This document shows, one piece after another, positions 24,110 to 29,807 of a stretch of 29,807 bases of DNA. The DNA comes from W1P20-047 sp045118335 (GTDB lineage: Bacteria > Actinomycetota > Coriobacteriia > Coriobacteriales > Eggerthellaceae). The stretch's first letter is position 1. Each line of letters opens with the position of its first letter. The translations under genes and the position numbers were made by a program. The notes under the pieces were generated by a model. The model was not told where the DNA came from. It searched no databases and saw nothing but the letters and a program-made list of their open reading frames with translations. The stretch lies in assembly GCA_045118335.1 (NCBI GenBank), contig JBGUXY010000064.1, positions 1 through 29,807 on the forward strand, given 5' to 3'.

Positions 24110-25105
24110 ATGAACGCACCCGCCACCATGAAGGCGCTGAAGATCGATCGCGTCACGCTTGGAAGCGATGCACGCCTGACCGAGGTCCCCGTGCCTGCGG
24201 TCAAGCACGGTTGGGCGCTTGTCAAGGTCGAAGCGTTCGGGCTGAACAACTCCGAGCGGCTCGTGCGCCTCGAGGAAATCGGCGAGCCGTGGATAGCGCC
24301 CGCGGTCGTGCCGGGCATCGAGTGCGCAGGCATTGTGGTCGATGGCTCCGACACCGACCTCGAGCCCGGCGATCATGTGATCGCCTGCATGGGCGGCATG
24401 GGACGTGAGTTCGACGGCTCATACGCCGAGTATGCCTTACTGCCACGCAGGAACGTCGCGCGAGTACCCAACGACGTCGGCTGGTCGTGGGCCGAGCTCG
24501 GAGCCTTCCCCGAAACGTACCTGACAGCCTGGGGCAGTCTCTTCGAGTGCCTGCAGCTGCAGCTCGGCGACACGCTGCTTGTGCGTGGCGCCACCTGTGG
24601 GCTGGGCTATGCCGCCATCCAGCTGGCGAAGGCGCTGCGCGTGCGCGTTGTTGCCACGACCCATCGCCAGGAGAAGATGCAGCTGCTGCTCGATGCTGGT
24701 GCCGACGAGGCCGTGTTCGACGAGGGGCGGCTGGCCGCCACGCGGGACGAGCCCGCCAAGGTCGAGGGCGCGAACAAGGCGCTCGACCTCATCGGCGTCC
24801 GCGACCTGCGCGACACGCTTCGCTGCGTGGAGCACGGCGGGATCGTGTGCGCGACCGGGATCCTCGGCGGCGTCTACGCTTGGGACGGCTTCGACCCGAT
24901 CAAGGACATCCCCAACGGCGTGTACCTCGCGGGTTTTTTCAGCAACTACCCGACCCAGGAGCTCTTCGACGCGCTCTTCGGGTTCATGACCGGCCGCGGC
25001 CTCAAGCCCATCTACAATGGGGAATACGCCTTCGACGACCTTCCCGCCGCGCTCGCCCGCCAGGATTCGGGCACTGGCGGCAAGCTCGTCGTCGTCCACG
25101 GGTAG
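24110..25105 (+). CDS. MDR-family (quinone oxidoreductase-like) dehydrogenase
   Basis: This 331-residue protein is a medium-chain dehydrogenase/reductase. The N-terminal GroES-like half contains VEAFGLNNSERLVR, VPGIECAGIV and LEPGDHVIAC. The Rossmann half has GATCGLGYAAIQLAKALRV, where the normal AXXGXXG-type turn reads TCGLG. The zinc-binding GHE and four-Cys lobe of alcohol dehydrogenases are absent, so it is of the NADPH:quinone reductase type. Translation is coupled to the maturase (stop TAG directly followed by ATG, AAGGAAG upstream). HxlR regulators often control quinone or nitro reductases, so detoxifying electrophiles or reducing the peptide or cofactor are both possible. Confidence 0.87.
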   Translation: MNAPATMKALKIDRVTLGSDARLTEVPVPAVKHGWALVKVEAFGLNNSERLVRLEEIGEPWIAPAVVPGIECAGIVVDGSDTDLEPGDHVIACMGGMGREFDGSYAEYALLPRRNVARVPNDVGWSWAELGAFPETYLTAWGSLFECLQLQLGDTLLVRGATCGLGYAAIQLAKALRVRVVATTHRQEKMQLLLDAGADEAVFDEGRLAATRDEPAKVEGANKALDLIGVRDLRDTLRCVEHGGIVCATGILGGVYAWDGFDPIKDIPNGVYLAGFFSNYPTQELFDALFGFMTGRGLKPIYNGEYAFDDLPAALARQDSGTGGKLVVVHG

Positions 25106-25120
25106 CGAGGAGGAAACGCC

Positions 25121-25318
25121 ATGACGCCCAACGAGAAGGCGGCTTTCACCGTAGACGACAAGGACCGGATGTAGCAAATCCTCACCGTCGTCTGCGCCAA
25201 GACGGAGGAGGTGGCGGTCCGCGGCGTCCAGTAGGGCGGCCACAAGGTGCACCGCTGGGCAGACATACAAAAGGCCAATTGCCCTTGCTGTGAAGCGGGG
25301 GTGCAGGAAGTGACTTAA
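25121..25318 (+). pseudogene. Small gene with two in-frame amber codons
   Basis: This is a 66-codon frame with GAGGAGG 7 nt before the ATG and GC-rich third positions throughout. It reads MTPNEKAAFTVDDKDRM, TAG (25172), QILTVVCAKTEEVAVRGVQ, TAG (25232), GGHKVHRWADIQKANCPCCE, then GVQEVT and TAA. The reading frame is maintained over its whole length, the TAA lies 3 nt before the sirtuin start, and it ends with a CPCC motif. Either a small conserved gene has been knocked out by two point changes, possibly at tyrosine or glutamine codons, or UAG is read through here. TAG is an ordinary stop elsewhere in the window, so recoding would have to be local. Function unknown. Confidence 0.55.
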
Positions 25319-25321
25319 GCA

Positions 25322-26167
25322 ATGACAAGTGCTGAATCTAAACATGAGATCGCGCGCTTGCGCGAGGCAATCGAAAGCGCGGACGCCATCGTTGTCGGCG
25401 CAGGGGCGGGGCTTTCGACCGCCGCGGGGCTTGCGTACTCGGGCGAGCGGTTCGAGCGGCTGTTCGGCGACTTCATCGAGAGGTACGGCATCCGCGACAT
25501 GTATTCGGGCGGGTTCTTCCCGTTTTCGACCCCCGAGGAGCGGTGGGCGTGGTGGAGCCGCCACATCTGGTGCAACCGCTACGAGCTGGCTCCCAAGGAC
25601 ACCTATGGCAAGCTGCTGCAGCTGCTCGGCGAAAAGGACTTCTTCGTAATCACGACCAATGTCGACCACCAGTTCCAGCTTGCGGGCTTCCCCAAGGGGC
25701 GGCTGTTTTACACGCAGGGCGACTATGGGCTCTGGCAATGCAGCGGGCCGTGCCACAACAAGACCTACGACAACTACGATACGGTGAAACGCATGGTCGA
25801 AGAGCAGCGCGACATGCGCGTGCCAAGCGAGCTCGTGCCTCATTGCCCCGTGTGCGGCAAGCCCATGGCCATGAATCTGCGGGCCGACGACACATTCGTG
25901 GAGGACACTGGCTGGCATGCGGCCGCGAAACGCTATCGCGGGTTCCTGGAAGCACATCAGAAGGGCAAGGTGCTCTATCTGGAGCTCGGTGTCGGCCTGA
26001 ACACGCCGGTCATTATCAAGTACCCGTTCTGGCGCTACACTGCTGCCAACCCGGATGCCTCCTACGTGTGCGTGAACTACGGCGAAACGTACGTGCATGA
26101 GCTAATCCGCAACCGGTCTATCCTCATTGATGCGGACATCGACCTCGTCCTTGATGAACTGCTTTAA
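25322..26167 (+). CDS. Class M sirtuin (SirTM), protein ADP-ribosyltransferase
   Basis: This 281-residue protein fits the macrodomain-linked sirtuins (SirTM), which ADP-ribosylate lipoylated carrier proteins with NAD+ rather than deacetylate. It has the NAD-binding GAGAGLSTAAG (26-36), GERFERLFGDF, the TTNVDHQF block (N113, D115), and TQGDYGLWQC. In the latter, Q132 stands where deacetylases have the catalytic His. Four zinc cysteines follow in CSGPC (141, 145) and CPVC (175, 178), and the distinctive LELGVGLNTPVIIKYPFW ends the core. Length is normal. It has no strong ribosome site of its own and starts 3 nt after the small gene, so it relies on coupling. The macrodomain gene follows by 20 nt. 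Confidence 0.93.
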   Translation: MTSAESKHEIARLREAIESADAIVVGAGAGLSTAAGLAYSGERFERLFGDFIERYGIRDMYSGGFFPFSTPEERWAWWSRHIWCNRYELAPKDTYGKLLQLLGEKDFFVITTNVDHQFQLAGFPKGRLFYTQGDYGLWQCSGPCHNKTYDNYDTVKRMVEEQRDMRVPSELVPHCPVCGKPMAMNLRADDTFVEDTGWHAAAKRYRGFLEAHQKGKVLYLELGVGLNTPVIIKYPFWRYTAANPDASYVCVNYGETYVHELIRNRSILIDADIDLVLDELL

Positions 26168-26187
26168 AGCTTGGGGAGGTAGGCGAC

Positions 26188-26982
26188 ATGGAACAAACGC
26201 GCAAGCTGCAGCTACTGGAAGCCCTCGTAGAGACCTTGTGTGCCGAACGGGACGTGGAGCCTTCGCGAACGCGGGACGCCGATGAGCTATGGTCGACGTT
26301 ACGCGCGCTCGTGAACACGCGCCCGCCGTGGCCTGCTGGCGATGGTTTCCTAGCGGCCCAAGACGAGCTGCTCCAGGGGCTTATCGCCGAGATGGGAATT
26401 CACAGCGTTGACGAGGCTGTTCCCTCGCCTGACGATGAGCGCCTGCGCCTCTGGCGCGGTGACATCACGACGCTTTCCGTCGACGCCATCGTGAACGCCG
26501 CTAACTCGCAGATGCTCGGGTGCTGGGTTCCCGGACACCACTGCATCGACAACGCCATCCACACGTATGCCGGCGTGCAGCTGCGTGCAGAGTGCGCTTG
26601 TATCATGGAGGCGCAAGGCCACGAGGAGCCGACCGGCCATGCGAAGGTCACAGGAGCCTACAACCTGCCCTCCAAGCGCGTAATCCACACAGTCGGCCCC
26701 ATCGTGAACGGACATTTGACCGATCTGCATCGCCGGCAGCTGGCGTCATGTTATTCGAGTTGTCTAAACCTTGCGGCATCTGAAGGCCTGCCGTCCATCG
26801 CGTTCTGCTGTATCAGCACAGGCGTCTTCGGCTTCCCTCAAGAAGAAGCCGCCGAAATCGCCGTGAAAACCGTTCGTGATTGGCTCGATTGCAACGGTTC
26901 AGATATGACCGTCGTATTCAACGTGTTCGGCGAGAAGGACGGGCTTATATACCGCAAGCTGCTCTTGCCTGAATCCCAATAA
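26188..26982 (+). CDS. Zinc-containing macrodomain ADP-ribosyl hydrolase
   Basis: This 264-residue protein should remove ADP-ribose placed by the sirtuin. Residues 1-85 are a helical N-terminal extension (LQLLEALVETLC, DELLQGLIAEMG) usual for this macrodomain subclass. The macrodomain then shows WRGDITTLSVDAIVNAANSQ (about 89-108) and GCWVPGHHCIDNAIHTYAGV. In the latter C112, H117 or H118, and C119 match the Zn ligands. A substrate loop CISTGVFGFPQEEAA follows. GGGGAGG lies 7 nt before the ATG. SirTM/macrodomain pairs are a known functional unit for reversible modification. The gene ends the operon. Confidence 0.92.
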   Translation: MEQTRKLQLLEALVETLCAERDVEPSRTRDADELWSTLRALVNTRPPWPAGDGFLAAQDELLQGLIAEMGIHSVDEAVPSPDDERLRLWRGDITTLSVDAIVNAANSQMLGCWVPGHHCIDNAIHTYAGVQLRAECACIMEAQGHEEPTGHAKVTGAYNLPSKRVIHTVGPIVNGHLTDLHRRQLASCYSSCLNLAASEGLPSIAFCCISTGVFGFPQEEAAEIAVKTVRDWLDCNGSDMTVVFNVFGEKDGLIYRKLLLPESQ

Positions 26983-27006
26983 GCCTTCTTTTCTGGAAGC
27001 TTGATC

Positions 27007-27090
27007 TGTAAAAGCCGGCTGGAAGTCGGTTTTAAACGGCAACAGGCCAGCGACTATGCCGCTGAACTGCGAGAATTTGGTGGAGCATAG
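27007..27090 (+). pseudogene. Integrase C-terminal tail ending in the tRNA-Ala 3' sequence
   Basis: The frame CKSRLEVGFKRQQASDYAAE and on to LREFGGA ends at TAG 27088. Its last codons (GGT GGA GCA TAG) are the 3' end of tRNA-Ala read antisense, so the gene terminated in the integration site. A homologous tail lies at 21922-21999. No catalytic part is present here. Confidence 0.5.
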
Positions 27091-27210
27091 AGGTCTCGGG
27101 TGTATGCCCTGCGGGCATCCGCGGCCCTGCGCCCGGCTTCGCCGTGCTCGGGCCCCGACAGCCCGCGGGGCTGTCGGGGCCTCTCGGGGTTCAATCCCCT
27201 GGGAGTCCCC
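27078..27210 (-). repeat. tRNA-edge foldback element, copy A
   Basis: It is bounded on the left by the tRNA-Ala 3' sequence (TGGTGGAGCATAG, 27078) and on the right by a T-arm-like GGGGTTCAATCCCC (27186-27199). Inside, 27151-27164 and 27168-27181 form a perfect 14-bp hairpin, followed by a conserved block (minus-strand GCCCGAGCACGGCG) and a smaller hairpin ATGCCC/GGGCAT (27104-27117). It is homologous to the element at 29480-29685. Confidence 0.65.
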
Positions 27211-27217
27211 GGGAATG

Positions 27218-27242
27218 AAAAAGCCGTCCATTGTTGGACGGC
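27218..27242 (-). terminator. Rho-independent terminator next to the tRNA fragment
   Basis: GCCGTCCA (27223-27230) and TGGACGGC (27235-27242) form an 8-bp stem. On the minus strand it is followed by five Ts. It sits just past the tRNA-Ala 3' copy at 27252-27297, as the terminator at 29696 sits past the real tRNA. Confidence 0.8.
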
Positions 27243-27251
27243 CGAAATTGA

Positions 27252-27297
27252 TGGTGGAGCATAGGGGGATCGAACCCCTGACCTCATGGCTGCCAGC
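27252..27297 (-). repeat. tRNA-Ala 3' fragment, attachment-site copy
   Basis: These 46 bp are identical to 29727-29772, the 3' part of tRNA-Ala from anticodon arm to CCA. They then diverge after GCCAGC. A truncated tRNA 3' end in the same orientation as an intact gene 2.4 kb away is the typical att direct repeat of a tRNA-integrating element. Confidence 0.85.
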
Positions 27298-27311
27298 TGT
27301 AAAAGCGAGCT

Positions 27312-27413
27312 TTAAGTAAGTACAAAAACATCGGTTTACGTCGCGTTTTACCGTTAAGTAGGTACAAGTAGGCATGTGCAAATACGGGTGCATTTGCACA
27401 CGATTTGCACACG
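27312..27413. promoter_or_regulatory. Candidate integrase arm-site repeats
   Basis: TTAAGTAAGTACAA (27312) and TTAAGTAGGTACAA (27354) are near-identical direct repeats 42 bp apart. ATTTGCACACG is repeated exactly head to tail at 27392 and 27403. Short direct repeats just inside an att copy resemble the arm sites bound by tyrosine integrases or excisionases. This is inference from position. Confidence 0.5.
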
Positions 27414-27527
27414 GTGGCAGGGGGCCGCAGCGACTTGCTTGCAGCCCCCGGATTGCTTCCTACGTTCAGCCCATCTCGCTCATCGGCGTCGGCCCGGGCC
27501 ATGCCGTGCGATGGCAGCCGACGCCGG

Positions 27528-29168
27528 CTACCCGCGCATCCTGCGCCACGATGCCGCGAGGGCCAGCGACGATGCGGCCAGGGCGGCCACCGCGGCCGGG
27601 GCCGCGGGCGGGATGGAGTCGCCCGTGCGCGCCGTGGTTCCCGAGGTGCCCGAGGACGACCTGCCCGTCGCGCCCGCGGGCTTGGCCCTGGGCTTCGACA
27701 CCGTGAACTCGGCGTCCACCGGGTCGCCGTCGTCGAACAGGGCCGTCACCGTGTGGGTGCCGGGGGACAGCGTCGCCAGGTACGACGGCTGCAGCTCCAC
27801 GATGACGCTGCCCTTCCTGGCGGTGTAGTTGGTCCTGCCGGAGCCGTCCTGCGCGGGGACGAACGCTCCGTCGACCATGATGCCGGCGAAGTGGTCGAAC
27901 GCCGTCTCGTCGTTCTCGTCCCGCTCGAAGGTGATGGTCAGCGCGTTCGACGAGCCCTGGACCCATGCGGAGCCCGGGGCCGACGCGACCCTGTACTCGG
28001 GCTTCCCCTTGTTCTGGGTCGCGGTGAATACCGCCGTGTAGGTGGCGTCTCCGGTCGCCTTGACGGGCTCGGGCTCCCAGCCTGCGAACGTGTAGTCGTA
28101 CCGCGCGTCGGAGGGCTTGGTCGGGCCGGCGTGCTCCGGCGTCTCCCCGCCGACGACCTCGGTCGTGTCGAAGACCGTCCCGTCGTCGCGCTTCCAGGTG
28201 ATGGTGAACTTATTCCTGTAGGTGGCCGTGTACTCGGCATCGCCCGTCACCCTGGCTATCTCGGGCGACCAGCCGGCGAACACGTAGTCGCCACTCAAGT
28301 AGGGGTTCCTAGGAGGATCTTCATGCATCGGCATCTTCCCGTACTCGACCGTGGTCGTGTCGACGAGATATTGGTCTAACCTCCAGGTGATGGTGTACTC
28401 CCTCGTCTCCGCCGTGTACTTGGCCGTGTACTCGGCGTCGCCCGTCACAGGCCCGATCGCGGGCTCCCAGCCTGAGAACGTGTAGGTGTACTGCGCGTCG
28501 GGGTCCTTGGCCGGGTCGTCATGCTTCGGCGTATCTCCGTAGGCGACCGTGGTCGTGCCGATGACCGTCTCGTCGTCGCGCTTCCACGTGATGGTGTACT
28601 CCCTCGTCTTCGCCGTGTACTTTGCCGTGTACGTGGCCTCGCCCGTCACCTCGGCAATCTTGGGCGACCAGCCGGCGAACGTGTAGTCGTACTGCTCGTC
28701 GGAGGGCTTGGCCGGGTCGGGGGGAGTCGGCGTCTGCCCGTACTCGACCGTGGTCGTGTCGATGACCTTCCCGTCGTCGCGCATCCAGGTGATGGCGTAC
28801 TTCCTCGGCTCCGCCGTGTAGATGGCCATGTACGTGGCCGGGCCCGTCACAGGCCCGATCGCGGGCTCCCAGCCTGCGAACGTGTAGGTGTACTGCGCGT
28901 CGGAGGGCTTGGCCGGGTTGGCATGCGCCGGCGTATCTCCGTAGGCTACCTCGGTCGTGTCGATGACCTCCCCGTCGTCGTCCTTCCAGGTGATGGTGAA
29001 CGACCCCTCGGGCGTCGGCCCCTCGTTCGTCGGCCCCTCGTTCGTCGGCTCCGCGAGAGCCTCCCCGGGCGATACGGCGACCGTTAGCGAGGCCGCCGCC
29101 GCCAGCGCGACGAGGAGCGCAAGCAGGCGCATGGTCGGCGATACCTTCACGGCGGTCCTGGTGGTCAT
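27528..29168 (-). CDS. Surface protein with five InlB-type B repeats
   Basis: This is a 546-residue protein. A signal peptide (about 1-39) precedes a short TNEGPTNEGPTPEG run. Then come five tandem repeats of about 66 residues, each with ITWKRDDG, a TTTVxYGxTP turn, YTFAGWxPxI and TGxATYTAxYTA. This is the Flg_new/InlB B-repeat beta-grasp type found in adhesins. A further Ig-like domain (SSNALTITFERDE to VDAEFTV) and a Ser/Gly linker follow. The C-terminus has TARTGD (512-517), a hydrophobic helix and RRMRG, a sorting-signal layout whose first residues differ from LPxTG. GGAGG lies 7 nt before the ATG. It is the only gene in the tRNA-bounded island, so it is probably the cargo. The repeats favour length variation. 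Confidence 0.88.
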   Translation of the reverse strand: MTTRTAVKVSPTMRLLALLVALAAAASLTVAVSPGEALAEPTNEGPTNEGPTPEGSFTITWKDDDGEVIDTTEVAYGDTPAHANPAKPSDAQYTYTFAGWEPAIGPVTGPATYMAIYTAEPRKYAITWMRDDGKVIDTTTVEYGQTPTPPDPAKPSDEQYDYTFAGWSPKIAEVTGEATYTAKYTAKTREYTITWKRDDETVIGTTTVAYGDTPKHDDPAKDPDAQYTYTFSGWEPAIGPVTGDAEYTAKYTAETREYTITWRLDQYLVDTTTVEYGKMPMHEDPPRNPYLSGDYVFAGWSPEIARVTGDAEYTATYRNKFTITWKRDDGTVFDTTEVVGGETPEHAGPTKPSDARYDYTFAGWEPEPVKATGDATYTAVFTATQNKGKPEYRVASAPGSAWVQGSSNALTITFERDENDETAFDHFAGIMVDGAFVPAQDGSGRTNYTARKGSVIVELQPSYLATLSPGTHTVTALFDDGDPVDAEFTVSKPRAKPAGATGRSSSGTSGTTARTGDSIPPAAPAAVAALAASSLALAASWRRMRG

Positions 29169-29441
29169 GGCGGTCCTCCCTCGGTCGCTGGCGTCCTGCG
29201 GCCCATCGTTGCCGCACGATCGTGTATACGATGGATTATCCCAGATGTTTCACAAGATGTCGCGCCCGGTGACGGAAAAGCCGCTGGAACAGCGCAGCGC
29301 CCTCAGACGGCAGGGCGGTGGGCATGATGGGCGCGATTGCGGGCGAGCCTGTCAGGGAACCTCCCACATCGTGCAGGTTAGGGAAACAGCGTAAAAGAAA
29401 ACGAATGTCCATCAACATGTCCACCAATTCGTCCAGACAAC

Positions 29442-29467
29442 AAAAAAGCCAGAGAAACAAGCCTCTG
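29442..29467 (-). terminator. Terminator beyond foldback copy B
   Basis: On the minus strand CAGAG (29467-29463) and CTCTG (29454-29450) pair around an 8-nt loop and are followed by GCTTTTTT. It lies just outside the CCA-like end of the foldback element. Confidence 0.6.
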
Positions 29468-29479
29468 ACCTGATGTTAT

Positions 29480-29685
29480 TGGTGGAGCATAGGGGGATGC
29501 GCCAGCCGCTCCGCTTCGCTCGCGCCTGCTCACGTCGCGCCTTCGGCGCTCCTTTGCGAACAATCCATTGGACTGTTGTGCGTGCGCTTCGCGCCCGCTG
29601 CCCTGCGCTCGGCTACCGCCATGCTCGGGCTTGGACAGTCCACTGGACTGTCCAACTCATCGCGGGGTTCGATCCCCCTATGCTC
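29480..29685 (-). repeat. tRNA-edge foldback element, copy B
   Basis: The ends are complementary: GAGCATAGGGGGAT (29485-29498) and ATCCCCCTATGCTC (29672-29685), both taken from the tRNA-Ala acceptor and T arm. Inside are a perfect 12-bp hairpin (29631-29642 with 29644-29655), the conserved block (minus-strand GCCCGAGCATGGCG), and a second hairpin (29562-29579). The order matches copy A, while the stem sequences differ. Confidence 0.75.
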
Positions 29686-29695
29686 TATAAGAAAC

Positions 29696-29718
29696 AAAAA
29701 ACCGCCTAACGGCGGTTT
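29696..29718 (-). terminator. Terminator of tRNA-Ala
   Basis: AAACCGCC (29699-29706), TAAC and GGCGGTTT (29711-29718) give an 8-bp stem followed on the minus strand by TTTTTTG. It starts 9 nt after the tRNA CCA end. Confidence 0.9.
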
Positions 29719-29726
29719 GGAATTTA

Positions 29727-29802
29727 TGGTGGAGCATAGGGGGATCGAACCCCTGACCTCATGGCTGCCAGCCATGCGCTCTCCCAGCTGAGCTAATGCC
29801 CC
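29727..29802 (-). tRNA. tRNA-Ala (anticodon GGC)
   Basis: On the minus strand this 76-nt gene begins GGGGCATTAGCTCAGCTGGG. It has the acceptor pair GGGGCAT/ATGCTCC (one G-U), a D arm AGCTC/GAGC, an anticodon stem CATGG/CCATG with loop CTGGCAG (anticodon GGC), a T arm AGGGG/CCCCC around TTCGATC, and encoded CCA. Its 3' part is the attachment site duplicated at 27252-27297. Confidence 0.96.
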
Positions 29803-29807
29803 GAAAA

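Noticed and set aside
673..25234. Genome-wide reassignment of UAG (for example pyrrolysine)
   Set aside because: UAG ends several intact genes here (maturase at 24107, MDR enzyme at 25103, lipoprotein at 21344, dihydrolipoyl dehydrogenase at 17588). The lesion at 673 comes with a frameshift in the same gene.
24437..26098. 553-codon open frame on the minus strand
   Set aside because: Antisense to the MDR and sirtuin genes, which have strong family motifs. Composition is that of a shadow.
27252..27297. A second functional tRNA-Ala gene
   Set aside because: Only the 3' 46 bases match. After GCCAGC the sequence diverges and the D arm and 5' acceptor strand are missing.
27056..27319. Frames containing EHRGIEPLTSWLP here and at 29576-29791
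   Set aside because: These are antisense translations of tRNA-Ala and its fragments, a common false gene.

Overview
The window is high-GC bacterial DNA. It probably comes from a gut actinobacterium of the Coriobacteriia/Eggerthellaceae type. I infer this from the GC-rich codon use, TGD-type cell-surface anchors, GG-leader mini-proteins, HxlR and TetR regulators, and the dispersed GGGAC-core repeats. No species assignment is possible from the sequence alone. The region is accessory in character: short operons lie among gene remnants, foldback repeats and tRNA-derived integration scars.

Layout. 0.5-3.2 kb: an amino-acid ABC transporter whose binding-protein/permease fusion gene is broken by an amber codon and a frameshift. 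It is followed by an intact ATPase with an extra C-terminal domain that resembles a GHKL (RsbW-like) ATP-binding fold. 3.3-7.1 kb: two small proteins and one remnant that share a double-glycine leader, around a wall-anchored surface protein and a MATE-transporter fragment. 7.3-10.3 kb: a membrane-anchored alpha/beta hydrolase, a zone of two foldback repeats, and alanine dehydrogenase. 10.6-13.2 kb: three paralogous XRE-type proteins with modular hydrophobic C-terminal repeats, plus an NTF2-like companion. 13.4-16.4 kb: a TetR regulator, a small unknown protein, and an AarF/UbiB kinase-like protein with an acidic insert. 16.7-20 kb: lipoate-protein ligase, a lipoyl-domain dihydrolipoyl dehydrogenase, and an OsmC-like protein. 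20.1-22.4 kb: a repeat-riddled graveyard with an Nramp remnant, a lipoprotein, four long inverted-repeat elements and an integrase remnant.

The most interesting region is 22.4-27.0 kb. A divergent HxlR-type regulator and a perfect 7+3+7 palindrome sit upstream of a tightly packed six-gene unit. The genes are: (1) a 43-residue peptide with three exact 10-residue periods, each carrying a C-x3-D motif; (2) a radical SAM/SPASM peptide maturase; (3) a zinc-less quinone-oxidoreductase-like MDR enzyme; (4) a small frame with two in-frame amber codons; (5) a class M sirtuin (SirTM); (6) a zinc-type macrodomain ADP-ribosyl hydrolase. It appears to link a thioether-type RiPP system with a reversible ADP-ribosylation pair under a thiol-sensing type of regulator. 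The lipoate ligase and lipoyl-domain protein 3.5 kb away are plausible partners, because known SirTM/macrodomain systems act on lipoylated carrier proteins.

27.0-29.8 kb is a small island. It is bounded by a 46-bp copy of the 3' part of tRNA-Ala(GGC) and by the intact tRNA gene at the window end. It carries a five-repeat surface protein, candidate integrase arm-site repeats, and two homologous foldback elements with covarying hairpins.
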